Assembly (NCBI GenBank): GCA_031472005.1
Contig: PZJY01000007.1
Coordinates: 186,001-250,000, forward strand
DNA from: Tetracladium setigerum
Taxonomy: Eukaryota; Ascomycota; Leotiomycetes; Helotiales
DNA length: 64,000 nt
Reading direction: 5' to 3'
The translations under genes and the position numbers were made by a program. Below the pieces are notes generated by a model that did no database searches, was not told the DNA's origin, and saw only the letters and a list, made by a program, of their open reading frames with translations. Below are positions 36,019-47,329 of this stretch, piece by piece (the first letter of the stretch is position 1; every line of letters starts with the position of its first letter).

Positions 36019-39000
36019 TCACGCAACACCACAAATTTCCGGATGCGCAGGATTCGTCAAACACAACGTCTGCGCCCACGTATCACAGGGGAAGAACGGC
36101 CCCGTTGTCATCGCAGTCCTGCCCATCCCCGGACACTGATTCGCACTCAATCTCGCGAAATCGTAGAATGTCTGTCCACCAATGATGCTGTATCCGGGGA
36201 AGCAGCCACCGAACGAGGTGCGCTTGTCGGCGATGACAAAGGCACAGCCGGCTTCTTGATACACGACGCACCATGTGTTGGTGATGACGCCCTGAGCGTT
36301 CTTGGTCTCGCCGTAGCGGAGACAGTTGCCGTTGGTGTTTTGACTGGAGATGATTTGCGCGGGCGAGAGGAGTTGGCCTTGGACTATTACGCTATGTGGT
36401 GGAAAGACGTTGTGTGTTAGTTTGGCCTTTCTTTGTACTTGCTTGGACCAGATTGAGGGGTTTTTACGCTGCATGGAAAAGAAAATATGGAGGAGATAGG
36501 GTGAGAAGATGTGGGGGGTTATGAACTTACGATCCAGGCGTGAAAAGACAATCTCGGGTATTCCGTGTTCCCGCACCATCTGAACGAGATTCACTGCATT
36601 CAATCGTACCGTCTATGTGTGTTGGATACTCGCCCAAGAGCTCTCCACTTCCTGTTGTTCCCCCTCCTCCTGAACTGCCTCCTCCTGAACTACCGGCAGG
36701 GGGGCGATGCCTTTTCCTCCACATGAAGTAGAAGCCTGTACGAGTGAGTATGTTACGTGGAATATAAAAAAGATCTTGCTCATGTTGTCGTACCTCGAAT
36801 ATAATGCGTACTTGTATTTGTTTGGCATCTTGGCTGATCTTACCTGTCACTAAAATTTCGGCTATTTCAATCCGACGTGTTAACACTTAGTCCCGCGCGT
36901 GGTTTCTTGCAAATGACGACAAGAGGAATAATAGGAAGAAATTTGACATACTTGCGAGTGGATTCCTGGGAACGTCAAACGTTATGTAGTTCTTGTCACT
37001 AGTCGCCCCCGAGCTGCTCGGAGTATTCGACGTACTCCAACTGACAACACCTGGAGCATAAGCTTGCATGGCCGCCCCAGACATTGATATGCCGTACGCG
37101 CTGCCCACATTCATAATTTCAAAGGCGTTGAAGGAGAAAGAGTCTGATCCTGACGCGACGGCGATGTTGAGAGTGTTCTCGAGATGCGTGACTGAGCCAG
37201 TCCAGTCGCAGTTCCCGCCCGAGGGTGCACTTGTCCCCCATTCAGGGACGTCGCTGCTTGTAGGGTAGGTTGGTACACTTCCATCGCCGTAACCGAATGC
37301 AAGGGGGTTGGCACCGACGCAGCCTAGTTCAAGCTCTTCCTCGGCTTCAGTATCATCTGGGTCATCGCTCGCAACTAGAGGTGGAGGAGGAGCTCCAACT
37401 GGAAGTGGTGTACCCTCCATCACAACAATTGGCGGACTAGAAAATGTTAGCTTCGTTACCAATACTTAGCCAAAGCTGCTGATGATCGACTTACAGAATT
37501 GGTGGAAATGGCGGGCCGCAGAACTGAAGGCATGGGAAAGGTGGTGGCGGGAGTGGAATCGGCATAGGGATTGGAGGAGGTAGGATCGGAAGTGCCCCGC
37601 CTGGAATATTTCCGGGTGGAGCGACAGGAGGAACTCGAATAGCGGGAGCTGGGACAATGACTGGAACGACTGTGTCGATTGGCGACTGGACCACGGGAAT
37701 CGGCACGATATCTAGACCTGGATTGAGGATAGGAGGTGGAGTGACCACAACAACCGAGCCTGAAACCGTGGCAGTGAAAGGCGGCGGTTGAATGGGAATA
37801 ATTGGTGTTGGTGGAGGAGCAATCGTACATGGTATATGACAGTAAACAGTAGGATTGGGAACACTCCATATCCAAGGAGGAAGAGGAATGACAGATGACG
37901 GCGTGTCCAGCTTTCCTGGAAGATCAAAACCCGACCATCCGACAATCGTTCCCAGGAATCCATCCATGTTATCAACTGCCAAAATATCTTGCGATTGAGC
38001 TCCTTGTATCATGGAGCTGGATCCCTTGGTATACAAATTCGCGATGAAGATATTTGTGCTGTCGAAAACTCGAGCAATTCGCTCTTGGCACGTCTCAGCA
38101 GCGAGACATACCTGCGAATACCACGAGAACCAACTGTAGAATCCAGCACCGTAGATCATGATATTGCTACTCCCAATGATTTCAAGACCCCAGGCGAGAG
38201 CACATGTCGTGGATGATGGATCGCAGTATGAAAATGTCGGATCTGACGGAAGTGCATATGCTCCGGTGAAGGGAGCTGGAGCTTTTGGCTCCGGTTGATA
38301 ATATGGGGACTCTGTTTGCAATGTTGCCGCGAAGATATTCTGTGATTTGTAGAACTGGTACTGGTACAGAGTACAATGCTCACTTCCAGTTCCCCATAGC
38401 CAGACTGGCTTGGTGGACTCGATGAGCAGACAACGTGCCGCGTAGATACTGACCTGATCCTGGGAAGGTATGTCAAGGTCATGATCTGCTACCCAGACCC
38501 AGACGTTCTCAAAATATCCACTGGCTGACGAAGTGACGTGCATGAGGGTTGTTGCCGCTATGCACTTTGGGTTTACTGCGGCTTCTTCTCGAGGACAATC
38601 ACCATACTGAAGATCGGTGCCCGCTGCTCCTCCAACTCTGAAATGAGCATCCCACATTGCGGCAGATCCTTGTGAAGATTCGGCGATATTCCACTCCATG
38701 AGGATAGCTCCTGCTGTCGGACCCTGAGCTACAAATTGTTAGAGCCCCCATCAAACCACAGGGTTGCAGAAAACCTACTTGTGAATAACATATCTGAGAT
38801 TTCTATCACGCCAGTCTGACCAGCGGTACCAACCCGGATCATGACCCTCGGAGATGCAATATCTGCGAAGTTTGGACCTGTTCCCATAATTTCGCTCCAA
38901 GATTCACCAACGATCCTGGCCCCAGGATTGATCCTGATCGTATCGGTGACGATGTAACTGCCATGAGGAAAATATAGAATCTGATTTGACCCTGCTGTGT

Positions 39001-40651
39001 TCAACGCAGTTTGAATTGCGACAGTATCATCTGTGACACCATCGCCCCTGGCCCCAGCATCTCTGACATTCATAAATCCACCAGGGGAAACGTTCTCATA
39101 CTGGGGTTTGGACCGAGCAAACCATCCTGAACTGTCTCGGAGAGAAGGCGACGCTTTGCTCTTCGCTGACGTACCGTAGGGACCTCGCAGAACGCCAGAG
39201 CTCATTGTAGAACCAGTCAGGACGAAATTATTACCGTCACCATAATTGTCTATGAGAATATCTCCACCTTGAAGAACGGTCGGACCTCCACTGTATCCGA
39301 TCGCGATGGGCACGTTATTTAACTGTAAATTCTCTAACATCGTATTAGTAGTTCCAGAAGTGAGAATTCCAATCGGGCTACAGATTTTTATCAGCTTTTC
39401 TTCTCGTTTCTAAGTGGAGGCTTTCACTTACACATTAGTCATGACGGAATCGAGGACTGCGATCGCTGCAACTCCCTGTCGATGTAAAGCAGATGTGCTT
39501 GAAAGAGCAGTAATATTGATGCCAATCTACATTGTCAGCAATGGAAATTAAAAAAATATTGACTGACGATCTTACCCATGAGTTCGCAATGTTCAAACCC
39601 TTCCAGGTCCAACCCCAATCCTGAAAAGTCAGCAGCTGCAGATTAAACGATTACTTTTGCACGTACCCAGATCATTTCGATTGCGGTACTACAAAATTGG
39701 AAATTCAGGTTGCGAGAGGTAAATTGCTGACTACCACATCGCATTCCAATGGCTCCACCAATAAAAGTGAGATCTCCAAGGTACCCGCCAGAACCATTCT
39801 CCATGAATACTCCGATGTGAGTTGTTCCTGGAGCTTGACTCATGACGAATTTAAGATTTTGGAGACTGGTAGCTTGTGCAACTTGCCAATGAATACCAGT
39901 CGGAGCTATTTTCCGTCAACAAGACGGCAAAAGTAATTGGGCACGTGGAAATCATACCAAATCCATCCGGGGTGACATTTGGACATCCAGATATGTCAAT
40001 GACAAAGTTTCGAATCTGTCGATAGAAATTGCTCTGTGGGATATACCATTGCGCGCCACTTGCTTGTGGGATATAAACATTGCTATCAATCACAGCAATA
40101 CCCGAGAATGTTGGAGCCGCCTTGAGAACCGGAACTGCGTTTGGATTTCCGACAAATTGGGTATTGTAATATTGGATCAGCGGCTTCGACACAAGATATG
40201 TACCTCCAGGAAAGTACACGACTGCAGGCGTAGTTGTCGACGAACCACAGGCTTGCCCACATCTGTCGCCGTTGGTTATTGCTCTATTGATCGCCTCAGT
40301 ATCATCTGTCGAGCCATCTCCTGTAGCCCCAAAGTCTTTGACGTTCCGGAATACCTGGTAGCCAGCGCTTCCAAATGATGGGCTGCCGTGAGCGATATTC
40401 TCATACCAGTAGGAACCACCTTGTCGTTCTAGGATTTCTCCATTTTCCAAGTCTCTGACTTCGAGGTCTGGTATTGAGTGGGATTCTGGGAATCCTCCTA
40501 AACTTTTCCGAACGTGGAGAGTGGAGGCGGTTGGATGCTTATGCTGGTGTTTGTGATGTGGAAAACACTCTATGGTTAAGAATAGAATCTGTAATACCAG
40601 AAGCGAGAGGCCGAAGGAGAAGACCGACTTTTGATGCGTGCCCCGAGACAT
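36019..40651 (-). CDS. Secreted GH55 exo-beta-1,3-glucanase with proline-rich linker and novel C-terminal extension
   Basis: Ten exons give 1328 residues, all phases consistent: 40651–39958, 39905–39667, 39620–39576, 39526–39432, 39377–38779, 38728–37495, 37436–36952, 36861–36844 (18 bp), 36735–36531, 36391–36019. Signal peptide residues about 1–29. GH55 has two beta-helix (pectate-lyase-like) modules. Module one opens YWYENIAHGSPSFGS, then RNVKDFGATGDGSTDDT, AVVYFPGGTYLVSKPL and IHWQVAQATSL. Module two opens GFMNVRDAGARGDGVTDDT. These match exo-beta-1,3-glucanases that release glucose from laminarin or fungal/oomycete glucan. Past the catalytic part comes a Pro-rich linker (coding 37495–37900), then about 360 residues I do not recognise, with Cys in the last third (GTIECSES, RDCLFTP, NTWCVVYQEAGCAFVIADK, FPCDTWAQTLC). 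GH55 proteins are usually near 750–900 residues, so the extension is unusual. Confidence 0.9.
36844..36861 (-). other. 18-bp micro-exon in the GH55 gene
   Basis: Phase-1 micro-exon coding for TEILVT. It is bounded by an AG before it and GTAAGA after it, and needed to keep the C-terminal extension in frame. Inferred from phase, not from transcripts. Confidence 0.5.
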
Positions 40652-41613
40652 CTTCGAATCCACGCTGGCGCTGAAAGATAGCTCGAGGAAAGGGAATTCA
40701 GAGGCAAGATGTTGTTTTGTACACTCCGAGTTTTGATTCTCAGAACTGGGAGGGCAAGTCAAGAGGTTCGATCAGGATATCGAACTCGAGGAATACATGG
40801 AGACAACAGTTTGCCTCCTATCATCCTATGTCTAGATCTGCCCATGCTTGTGCGTGCCATGGTTCACATAGCCAGAACAAAGTGAAAGTGGATTTCTCAT
40901 CCGACCGTTCTTCTCCGAAAACATCGAGACAAGGGGGTTCATGGATACTGCTGTACATCTCGGGCGGAGGATTCGAGATAAATTGCGAAGTTGATGTTGA
41001 TGGCTGAGATAATCCGGGGATCAATACGAGCTGGTTGTAGCGCGATGGATCCATCAGGGGTTTGTCCGCTGCCAAGGATTTGTAATCCCGGCGTGGCGAG
41101 CTTAAATCTATCTTGACATGTTCCTGCATTCGTACAGTACCGAACTTTCCCTGGTTTCCGCTCGCTCGCTTAGCGAAAGAAATTTGATCGCGGATCCCTC
41201 TCCTCTCGGGGCGGACATATTACGGGTTCTTTCTTTTGTTCATTTTCCTCTTTTGTATCAGTCAAAACATGGTACATGTCGTAAATCATATTTCCATGCT
41301 ACCCTGCCGTTGAGCCGCCCATGGTGGCTTGACATCTGCAGACATGGGACCCCGCGGGGGGCATTACTCAAGTAAACATCCGATCGAAGGCAATGCAACA
41401 TTGCAAGTAATTACGGGACTTATTCAGCAAGAGTTGGCCGGCACTGAAACTGCCCTTGTCTGGTAAAAGCACTCTGTAGAACATTTTTTTATTCCCGAAT
41501 TCCAGGCCAGCCGGTATTCTTGAATCAGGAACTCTCACAACCACGACTTCATTTGGGTGAGAGAACAGCTCTCCGATCCAGACATCAGATCTCAAGTCCC
41601 AAATACCATCACC
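40652..41613. other. Divergent promoter region between GH55 and the small secreted protein
   Basis: 960 bp between divergent genes whose products are both secreted. No gene is supported. A shared regulatory region is possible but no known site was identified. Confidence 0.45.
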
Positions 41614-42073
41614 ATGAAATACGCAAATTGGCCAGTTGTGCCTGCAATTGTGGTGGCACTTTTGTCGTTTTCTACCATGGCCGTTGACACTGTTATCCCA
41701 TCCGATGTTGAGACTCCTGCTGCCGGTTTTGTTATGGGTGTATGCATTTTCTCTCCAGTCTTTCACATTTAACTGACAACTTCAGGGCCCCAAGTCTGGT
41801 GTGCAAGACAAAACAGGCGGTGTTGCGGTAGCTGAGAAGGCCACGAATCTGGCGGACACTGTCCAGGCGATGGATATCAATAAGCTGGCAGAGGGTTTAC
41901 AAAATGTTCGTACTTTTATTCTATTGATTGTATTCATAGCTGATGATGACGTGCAGCCATATAAATTACTCTTTGGCGTAGAATCAACAGACAAGCTGAA
42001 GAGAGTTCAGATTGGAACGAACACAACTACTCCAGCCAACAGCACCCTTCCAATTCGAGGGCCACCCAAATAG
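41614..42073 (+). CDS. Small secreted protein of unknown function
   Basis: Three exons: 41614–41739, 41786–41905 and 41957–42073, giving 120 residues with consistent phases. The second intron (51 bp, GTTCGT...GTGCAG) is in frame and therefore less certain. MKYANWPVVPAIVVALLSF then STMAV is a signal peptide. The mature part (GVQDKTGGVAVAEKATNLAD, DKLKRVQIGT) is about 95 residues, hydrophilic, without Cys, so it differs from typical Cys-rich effectors. The C-terminus is Thr/Pro-rich. Divergent from the GH55 gene. It is a candidate small secreted protein; the role is unknown. Confidence 0.65.
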
Positions 42074-42127
42074 TGGGATTCTAATGTTAGAAGAACAAGA
42101 ATTGACTCATTTGCTGCGTCTTGAATT

Positions 42128-42952
42128 TTAAAATAGAAGAATGGAAAGATCAAGATTCGGAAGTTCATAATCCTCGTTGGGAGGATTGAACAACATGATC
42201 CACCTCCCCGCATCGTCGCCATCGAGTTCTAGCATATCATACAGATTCTCGAACGCAATATCATACTTGATATATTGTTGCCGCAAGGCAAACACAAGAT
42301 CTTCGAAAGTGATCCCTTTGACCACCTTGCCCTCGTTGTGTGGAAAGTCTTGTACGTTGAGCTTCATAACCTCCTCAGGATCTGCCTCGTCCTCATCTCC
42401 AGAAGCTTCGGGCCGAGAGGTGCGAGGACACATTATTTGCAGCAAAGGTGCTCCATCTTCTACCGGTACGCCACTCATGACGGTGACCTCAAATATTGCA
42501 GGACGGGAAATGAGCTGAGATCTCCAAGATGCTCCTGGAGCAGCCATAGCTTGTAAAGACTTTGATTCTTGCACTGTGCTGAAGTCTGAAGAGTTGACTT
42601 GATCCACGTCCATTGACGGTGCCCAACGAATTCGCTCAGACACAAACATATTTGGCTGGAAGTCCAAATTGTCATTCTCGTCCTCAGGAGCGAGATCTTG
42701 AGGCCGGAACAATCGAGAGGATAATGTGTGTGATGAATCGGTAGTGGTCTTCCACTTTTTGCAGACACATTGCAATCGCAGAAGCTCGCCTTGGCTTAAG
42801 TTTGAAAGGAAGTTCCAGAGTAGATGATCGTTGTTGAAGAACTTCTCGGAAGCTGCGGGACTGCCATCATCCCCCACGCGTTGTCCGACTGTGGTCGAGT
42901 CGGGAATATCACTCTCCGGATCGTTTGCCGGGGTTTGTTTTGCGGCTTCCAT
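42128..42952 (-). CDS. F-box domain protein
   Basis: Single-exon 274-residue acidic protein. Residues about 43–85 (LLWNFLSNLSQGELLRLQCV, then CKKWKTTTDSSHTLSSRLF) fit an F-box, the part that binds Skp1 in SCF ubiquitin ligases. The C-terminal part, VKGITFEDLVFALRQQY..YD..FENLYDMLELDGDD, has no repeat (no WD40, LRR or Kelch), so the substrate-binding mode is unclear. Two acidic patches (APEDENDNLD, SGDEDEADPEE) are present. Its stop is only 54 bp from the convergent small secreted gene, a tight 3' overlap of UTRs. Confidence 0.8.
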   Translation of the reverse strand: MEAAKQTPANDPESDIPDSTTVGQRVGDDGSPAASEKFFNNDHLLWNFLSNLSQGELLRLQCVCKKWKTTTDSSHTLSSRLFRPQDLAPEDENDNLDFQPNMFVSERIRWAPSMDVDQVNSSDFSTVQESKSLQAMAAPGASWRSQLISRPAIFEVTVMSGVPVEDGAPLLQIMCPRTSRPEASGDEDEADPEEVMKLNVQDFPHNEGKVVKGITFEDLVFALRQQYIKYDIAFENLYDMLELDGDDAGRWIMLFNPPNEDYELPNLDLSILLF

Positions 42953-43537
42953 GGTTTGGAGTTTGGAGGTTACTAAGCTAGTCAGAATTTTCTCCTTGCT
43001 TGGATATCGGGAGGGAACCTACGATGAAGATTTGCTTTGATCGTGAATGCAGTGGCGTGAGATTCTTTCTGTGTGTATAACAGGAAGGTGTGCAACACAG
43101 AGATGAAGAATCGCAAGACACGACAAAAATCCCTGCCCACTCGGATACGTCTATCTGACTTGAGTGGATCACAGCTAATATGTACACTGTTTAGTCACGT
43201 CGATAATCTCCGGTCCCACCGCTTGGCACTTCTCTCGGCTCATACCTATTTCTCCTCGAGCTACTGTACATGATCAAAGAGGAGCAAACTCTAGATCAAC
43301 ATCGTTTCTCTCCTGCATTGACATGCAGGTGGCGCTTCAGGGGTGTAGACCCTGCATGGTTACGGGATCCCTTCATTGACGGAATCAGTTGTCTTCGGAT
43401 CTTCCTCGTCCTTGAAGAGAGTCTGTGCGCCTATGGGTGCTCAAGACGATTTCAAAAGTGCCATGGAGGTTCAAGAATGAATGCTCAAGCCTCTCCCAAC
43501 CCGTTCCTTATTCTTGGATCAAACAGCTGTCTTCAAT
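42953..43537. other. Divergent intergenic region
   Basis: 580 bp with promoters for the F-box gene (minus) and the nuclease-like gene (plus). No other gene is supported. Confidence 0.5.
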
Positions 43538-44699
43538 ATGGCCTCTACTGAGCGCTTTGCGGGAACCTTCCTCCTCTATTCTTTACTGTTCCTCTCACTT
43601 GCAAAAGAATCATGGCAACAGCTCCCACAAACTCTCGATGCAAACGGGAATACCTATCGGGGAACTGCAGTTCTCGTGAACTTGCCAGTTCTACCGACAA
43701 TGTACTACAACTGCGTATTAATGCCAGCGATTTGCCAAAATGTACAGAATTGGCTGGACAGCCACGGCCCTCTGACTCTCCCAAGAAACTTTCACGTTCA
43801 TACAGGCGACGAGCATGCTACTGGCCAACGCCGCGATAAAAGTTGTCCCACAACTTGGAGGAATACACATCCTTGCCCCGAGCTCCTCTTCCAACCTGCA
43901 ACAGTTTTCGGCTACGGGCGACATCTCAATGGAGTTGCGGCTTACCAAATGTTGACATTTGGAAACGCCAAGATGGTTAACAGCTTTGTCACACAGCCTG
44001 CCACATTTTCTCCCTTCAATAATGAGATAGCGGGCATTGGTGTAGGAGAATCCAGCGGTCTTGGATACACCTGCGATGAGTTTCCGCCAGCATCGTGAGT
44101 ATCAAACTCCTGCTGTAGTTGTTCGAAGTGCTAATACAAGGATAATAGTTGGGTAGAAGGAGGTTCCGGACTACCAGGAGCCATCTCAGAAGCAAGCACA
44201 TTTTGTGCCCCTCAAGGCGTCTCATGTCAGTCCGGAACATGGACAGCAAATCAAAACAACTACCACGGTATTCAAGGCAATGCATATCCAGTGACGCGCG
44301 GTGAACAGAACTGGCAGGCTGCAGGTCATGCACTATTGAGTGTAAGTCCCTTCCTTCTACGCAACAGAGCAGACTTCTGATCTTCTCCCAGCGTTTCTTT
44401 AAGAAGCAAGGTCCAGGGGGGACGGGGTTCCTCGTGTGGGTAGGTTTGTCTTCTCTACGACGTTTATTGCGGCTACAGCAACGCCTAATGCCGTCGTTAT
44501 TCGCTTTCCACTCTCGACCAAAACCATCACGAAACGTGGTTTGGAGCATTTAGAAACCCATTTTCCGAAGCTGCCGGGTTATGATCAGAACGGAACTAGG
44601 ACGATGGATCATAGAGGCGTTGATATAAGATGGATAGCTGCGGAGCCGACTGCACCACCTATGCTACCAGTACTAGCTGGTAGTGTCAAGTTAGAATAA
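43538..44699 (+). CDS. Secreted NucA/NucB-like deoxyribonuclease
   Basis: NucA/NucB nucleases are non-specific DNA endonucleases known best from Bacillus; fungal members also occur. Exons: 43538–44094, 44149–44341 and 44392–44699. Signal peptide MASTERFAGTFLLYSLLFLS. The key family motif CDEFPPASWVEGG (bacterial form DEYPFA) spans the first intron, with an upstream RRDKSCP and downstream SCQSGTWTANQNN and ENW/QNWQAAGHALL. In the third exon one extra G in the six-G run at 44416–44421 is needed to reach VGRFVFSTTFIAATATPNA, then RTMDHRGVDIRWIAA. Total about 352 residues. Likely substrate is extracellular DNA, used for nutrition or defence against neutrophil-like or plant DNA traps; that role is inference. 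Family call rests on motif recall. Confidence 0.72.
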
Positions 44700-45906
44700 G
44701 AGAATCACGTGGCGATTGAGAGAGAACGGCCGAAGATTTGATGTAGTATAGACTTAGGCTCGATTTAAAGATCATCTGCGCATGATATTTTGATGTCAGA
44801 TAGAACAATGAAATTGGACTTTGATTAGACATGCAGGAGGAAAACCTAGTGTATTGTGAGCTTAACCGAGGCGGTACGAATAGCCAGAGCGATTTCCGAC
44901 TTCTATGAACCATATTTACTGCTATTCTCGAGTGATCTTCGAGAACAACTTGGTTTTACACGCCAGTCAGACCATCTACAAAGTCCTGAAGACTGAATTG
45001 CACAAAGCCTTCGAAGCTACAGAATACCAGACAAGGACTAGATCCCTTGCTTTCCTAGCGTTCGTGAGAATTTGCCTAACACAGAACAGCTTTTCTTCCC
45101 CTGTCGAAGGAGTCCGACAGTCATTAAACGAAGCATGACAAAGACAGCAAGTCTTTAAAGATTTGTCGCGTTCCTTGTACAAGCAGGGGACAGACAGGCC
45201 ACTACCCCTCCACCCCACCTTGATTGAATACGAGCTTGACTGCCATGCATCGGCACCGGCCCCACAACGGCCCGACCGCTCAGGGGACATCTTATCTTAG
45301 CTAAGGTAATTATTTTCCGGACTATCCGCTATTCCTGGAAATGTCCATTTCTCCGAAGTGAAACGCTGACTGAGCCTTCTACCAAAAAAAAAAACTTTAA
45401 ATCCTTCATAACGGCTTTCTTGTAGGGTTCGTTCAGGTCGGAAGAGAGAAGTCACTCTGCCGTGTTGACTGCATCTCAAAATCAGGAGAGAGTTGCCACC
45501 GCCGATCTCTCACAGACTCACAGGGACTTGTTTTTTTTTCTTGCTCGGAGATGGCAAGTGGACACGCAACAGGTCAAGCATACCCTGGTGGTTCGCTATC
45601 ACTTACAAGGCAGGCGTTTAAACAATATCGCCGTGAACTAGTTTTCTTCCACCAAGCATACAAGAGATCAACATCTAGACCGTTAAGCATCAGGAGATGT
45701 AGTTTATCTTTAGAAATTCTCGGATACTTCGCTTCATTGGGTAAATGAGCCCTGGCTCATAGAATCAATCAACTATACGAGCTCTGAGCACTCTAGCAAG
45801 CCAGGAAGAAAGTATATAGATCTCTAAAAGCTCCACTACCACATGTTCTCACAAGCATCAGACGAGCTCACCAGTCCATCGGTCTCTTTCTTCGTACTTC
45901 TTCAAG
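44700..45906. other. Intergenic region with TATA box of the crystallin-like gene
   Basis: 1.2 kb with no supported gene. AGTATATAGA at 45811–45820, about 90 bp before the start at 45907, is a good TATA box. The leader to the ATG is C/T- and CA-rich, typical of highly expressed fungal secreted genes. Confidence 0.55.
45811..45820 (+). promoter_or_regulatory. TATA box of the crystallin-like secreted protein gene
   Basis: TATATAG core 87–96 bp upstream of the start codon, the only clear TATA element before this gene. Confidence 0.5.
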
Positions 45907-46613
45907 ATGATGCTCAAAACCCTTCTCGTCTCTGCCATCTTCGGTACGGCTATTGCCCTCCCAGCCTCAGAGCCTTCATTCACCGGTTTTGAATCACTAA
46001 ACATCACTTCAACCGAGCGCCTAAGCAGCCGAGGTCTTGAGAAGCGTCAAGAGGGCGGCGTGAGTTCTTTCCCCGGATTCCCAATTCAACTCAATTTCTT
46101 CAACATCAAGTTCTTATTCTGACCAAGTTTCCTGCAGGTCTTCATCACGACAGACTGGAACTGGGGCGGAATTACCGGTTACGCCAAGCAAAACTGGGAC
46201 GTCTGCATCCGTCTCGATTATCCTTGGTGGCACAGCATCAGCTCCATTGGTCCTGACTCCGGAAACGCGATTATCTACTCTGAGGATTATAACTGCAATA
46301 ATCCTGGTGGAACTATCTTCAGTCCTGGATATGTACGTTCCAGCTTCCAAACACCTGTCCTTAGACAAGATCGATCGGCAGGAGTTCGATTTGTAAAGAA
46401 AGAGGACTAATTGAAGAGTAGGATGACCTGAACAAAATTGGCTGGAATGACAGAATTGGAAGCTTTGTCGTGCGACAAGTTGCTGTCACTAGCAACGGAC
46501 GGCAATGTATTTGGGACTTGAGTTCGGCGTTCCCAGGTGTGGGATGCGGATCTTGTTGCAATGGATGTACGAGAAGTGGAACTAGCTGCTGTCCAGCTGG
46601 TCTCATTTGCTGA
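45907..46613 (+). CDS. Secreted beta/gamma-crystallin-like protein with Kex2 propeptide site
   Basis: Three exons: 45907–46059, 46138–46332 and 46422–46613, 179 residues with consistent phases. Signal peptide LLVSAIFGTAIALP, then a propeptide ending LEKR, a Kex2 dibasic site. The mature protein begins QEGG and reads VFITTDWNWGGITGYAKQNW, IRLDYPWWHSISSIGPDSGN, AIIYSEDYNC and IGWNDRIGSFVVRQ. Aromatic pairs, a Gly turn and the ...NDRIGSFVV ending fit Greek-key beta/gamma-crystallin motifs, which in microbes often bind Ca2+. The C-terminus has ten Cys in 40 residues (CGSCCNGCTRSGTSCCPAG). Related folds occur in killer proteins and effectors, but the role here is unknown. A strong TATA element upstream suggests inducible, high expression. 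Confidence 0.78.
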
Positions 46614-47329
46614 TCATTCTGAGAACCGGCAAGAAAGGGGTTTTGGATTGAGGGTGCCTGCCAGAAGTTTTGTACGTCATATTGATTTGTGCATATTCAT
46701 GTTCCTTCATCCCAGATCATCCATGCGAACGATGGACTAGCTATCTAATTCCAATCAATGAAACCCCAACTTACATGTGATAAAAATCCTTGCTGAATGA
46801 TTGCTTTTGAGAGATCTTACGGTCTCGAAAGTGTAAATGACTGCGCAAAATGACGGATTTTCCAGATTTGACTAATACCTCAAACTCGGATGACCACTTA
46901 AATCCTCTTGTCCTGATTATTCATACATCTCTATCATAAGACATACATTATTCTGAATTTTGAGAAATACTCAACATTTTCAGTTTTAATATAATGTTTT
47001 ACCTCATCGCCATATAACTTAGGCATCTGATACCCTCTGTCAACGCCAAGGGGAAATCAACCAAGTAGCTTTTAGAAGAACGTCAGCCATCTTCCCAAAC
47101 CCCATTCCAAAAGTCTTAGCTACTTCTTTCCTACGGCAGCGATTCTTTTTACTTTGAAGTGCTTTTGTAGAACTGGTGAATATCTCGCTGAAGCCGACGG
47201 TGAAGTTCATCATCGTGCTGAGGTGTTGAACGGCAGAATGTCTTGGCATTGGGGGTTTACCACTCAAGAGGTTACTACATAAGGATACCTAAACTACCTG
47301 CACATCAAGTGTAGGCCTATAATTTTTGG
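46614..47329. other. Intergenic region
   Basis: 700 bp of AT-rich spacer between the crystallin-like gene and the decayed regulator. No gene is supported. Confidence 0.5.

Noticed and set aside
36019..46613. Secondary-metabolite gene cluster
   Set aside because: No PKS, NRPS, terpene synthase, P450 or transporter core; only unrelated secreted proteins.
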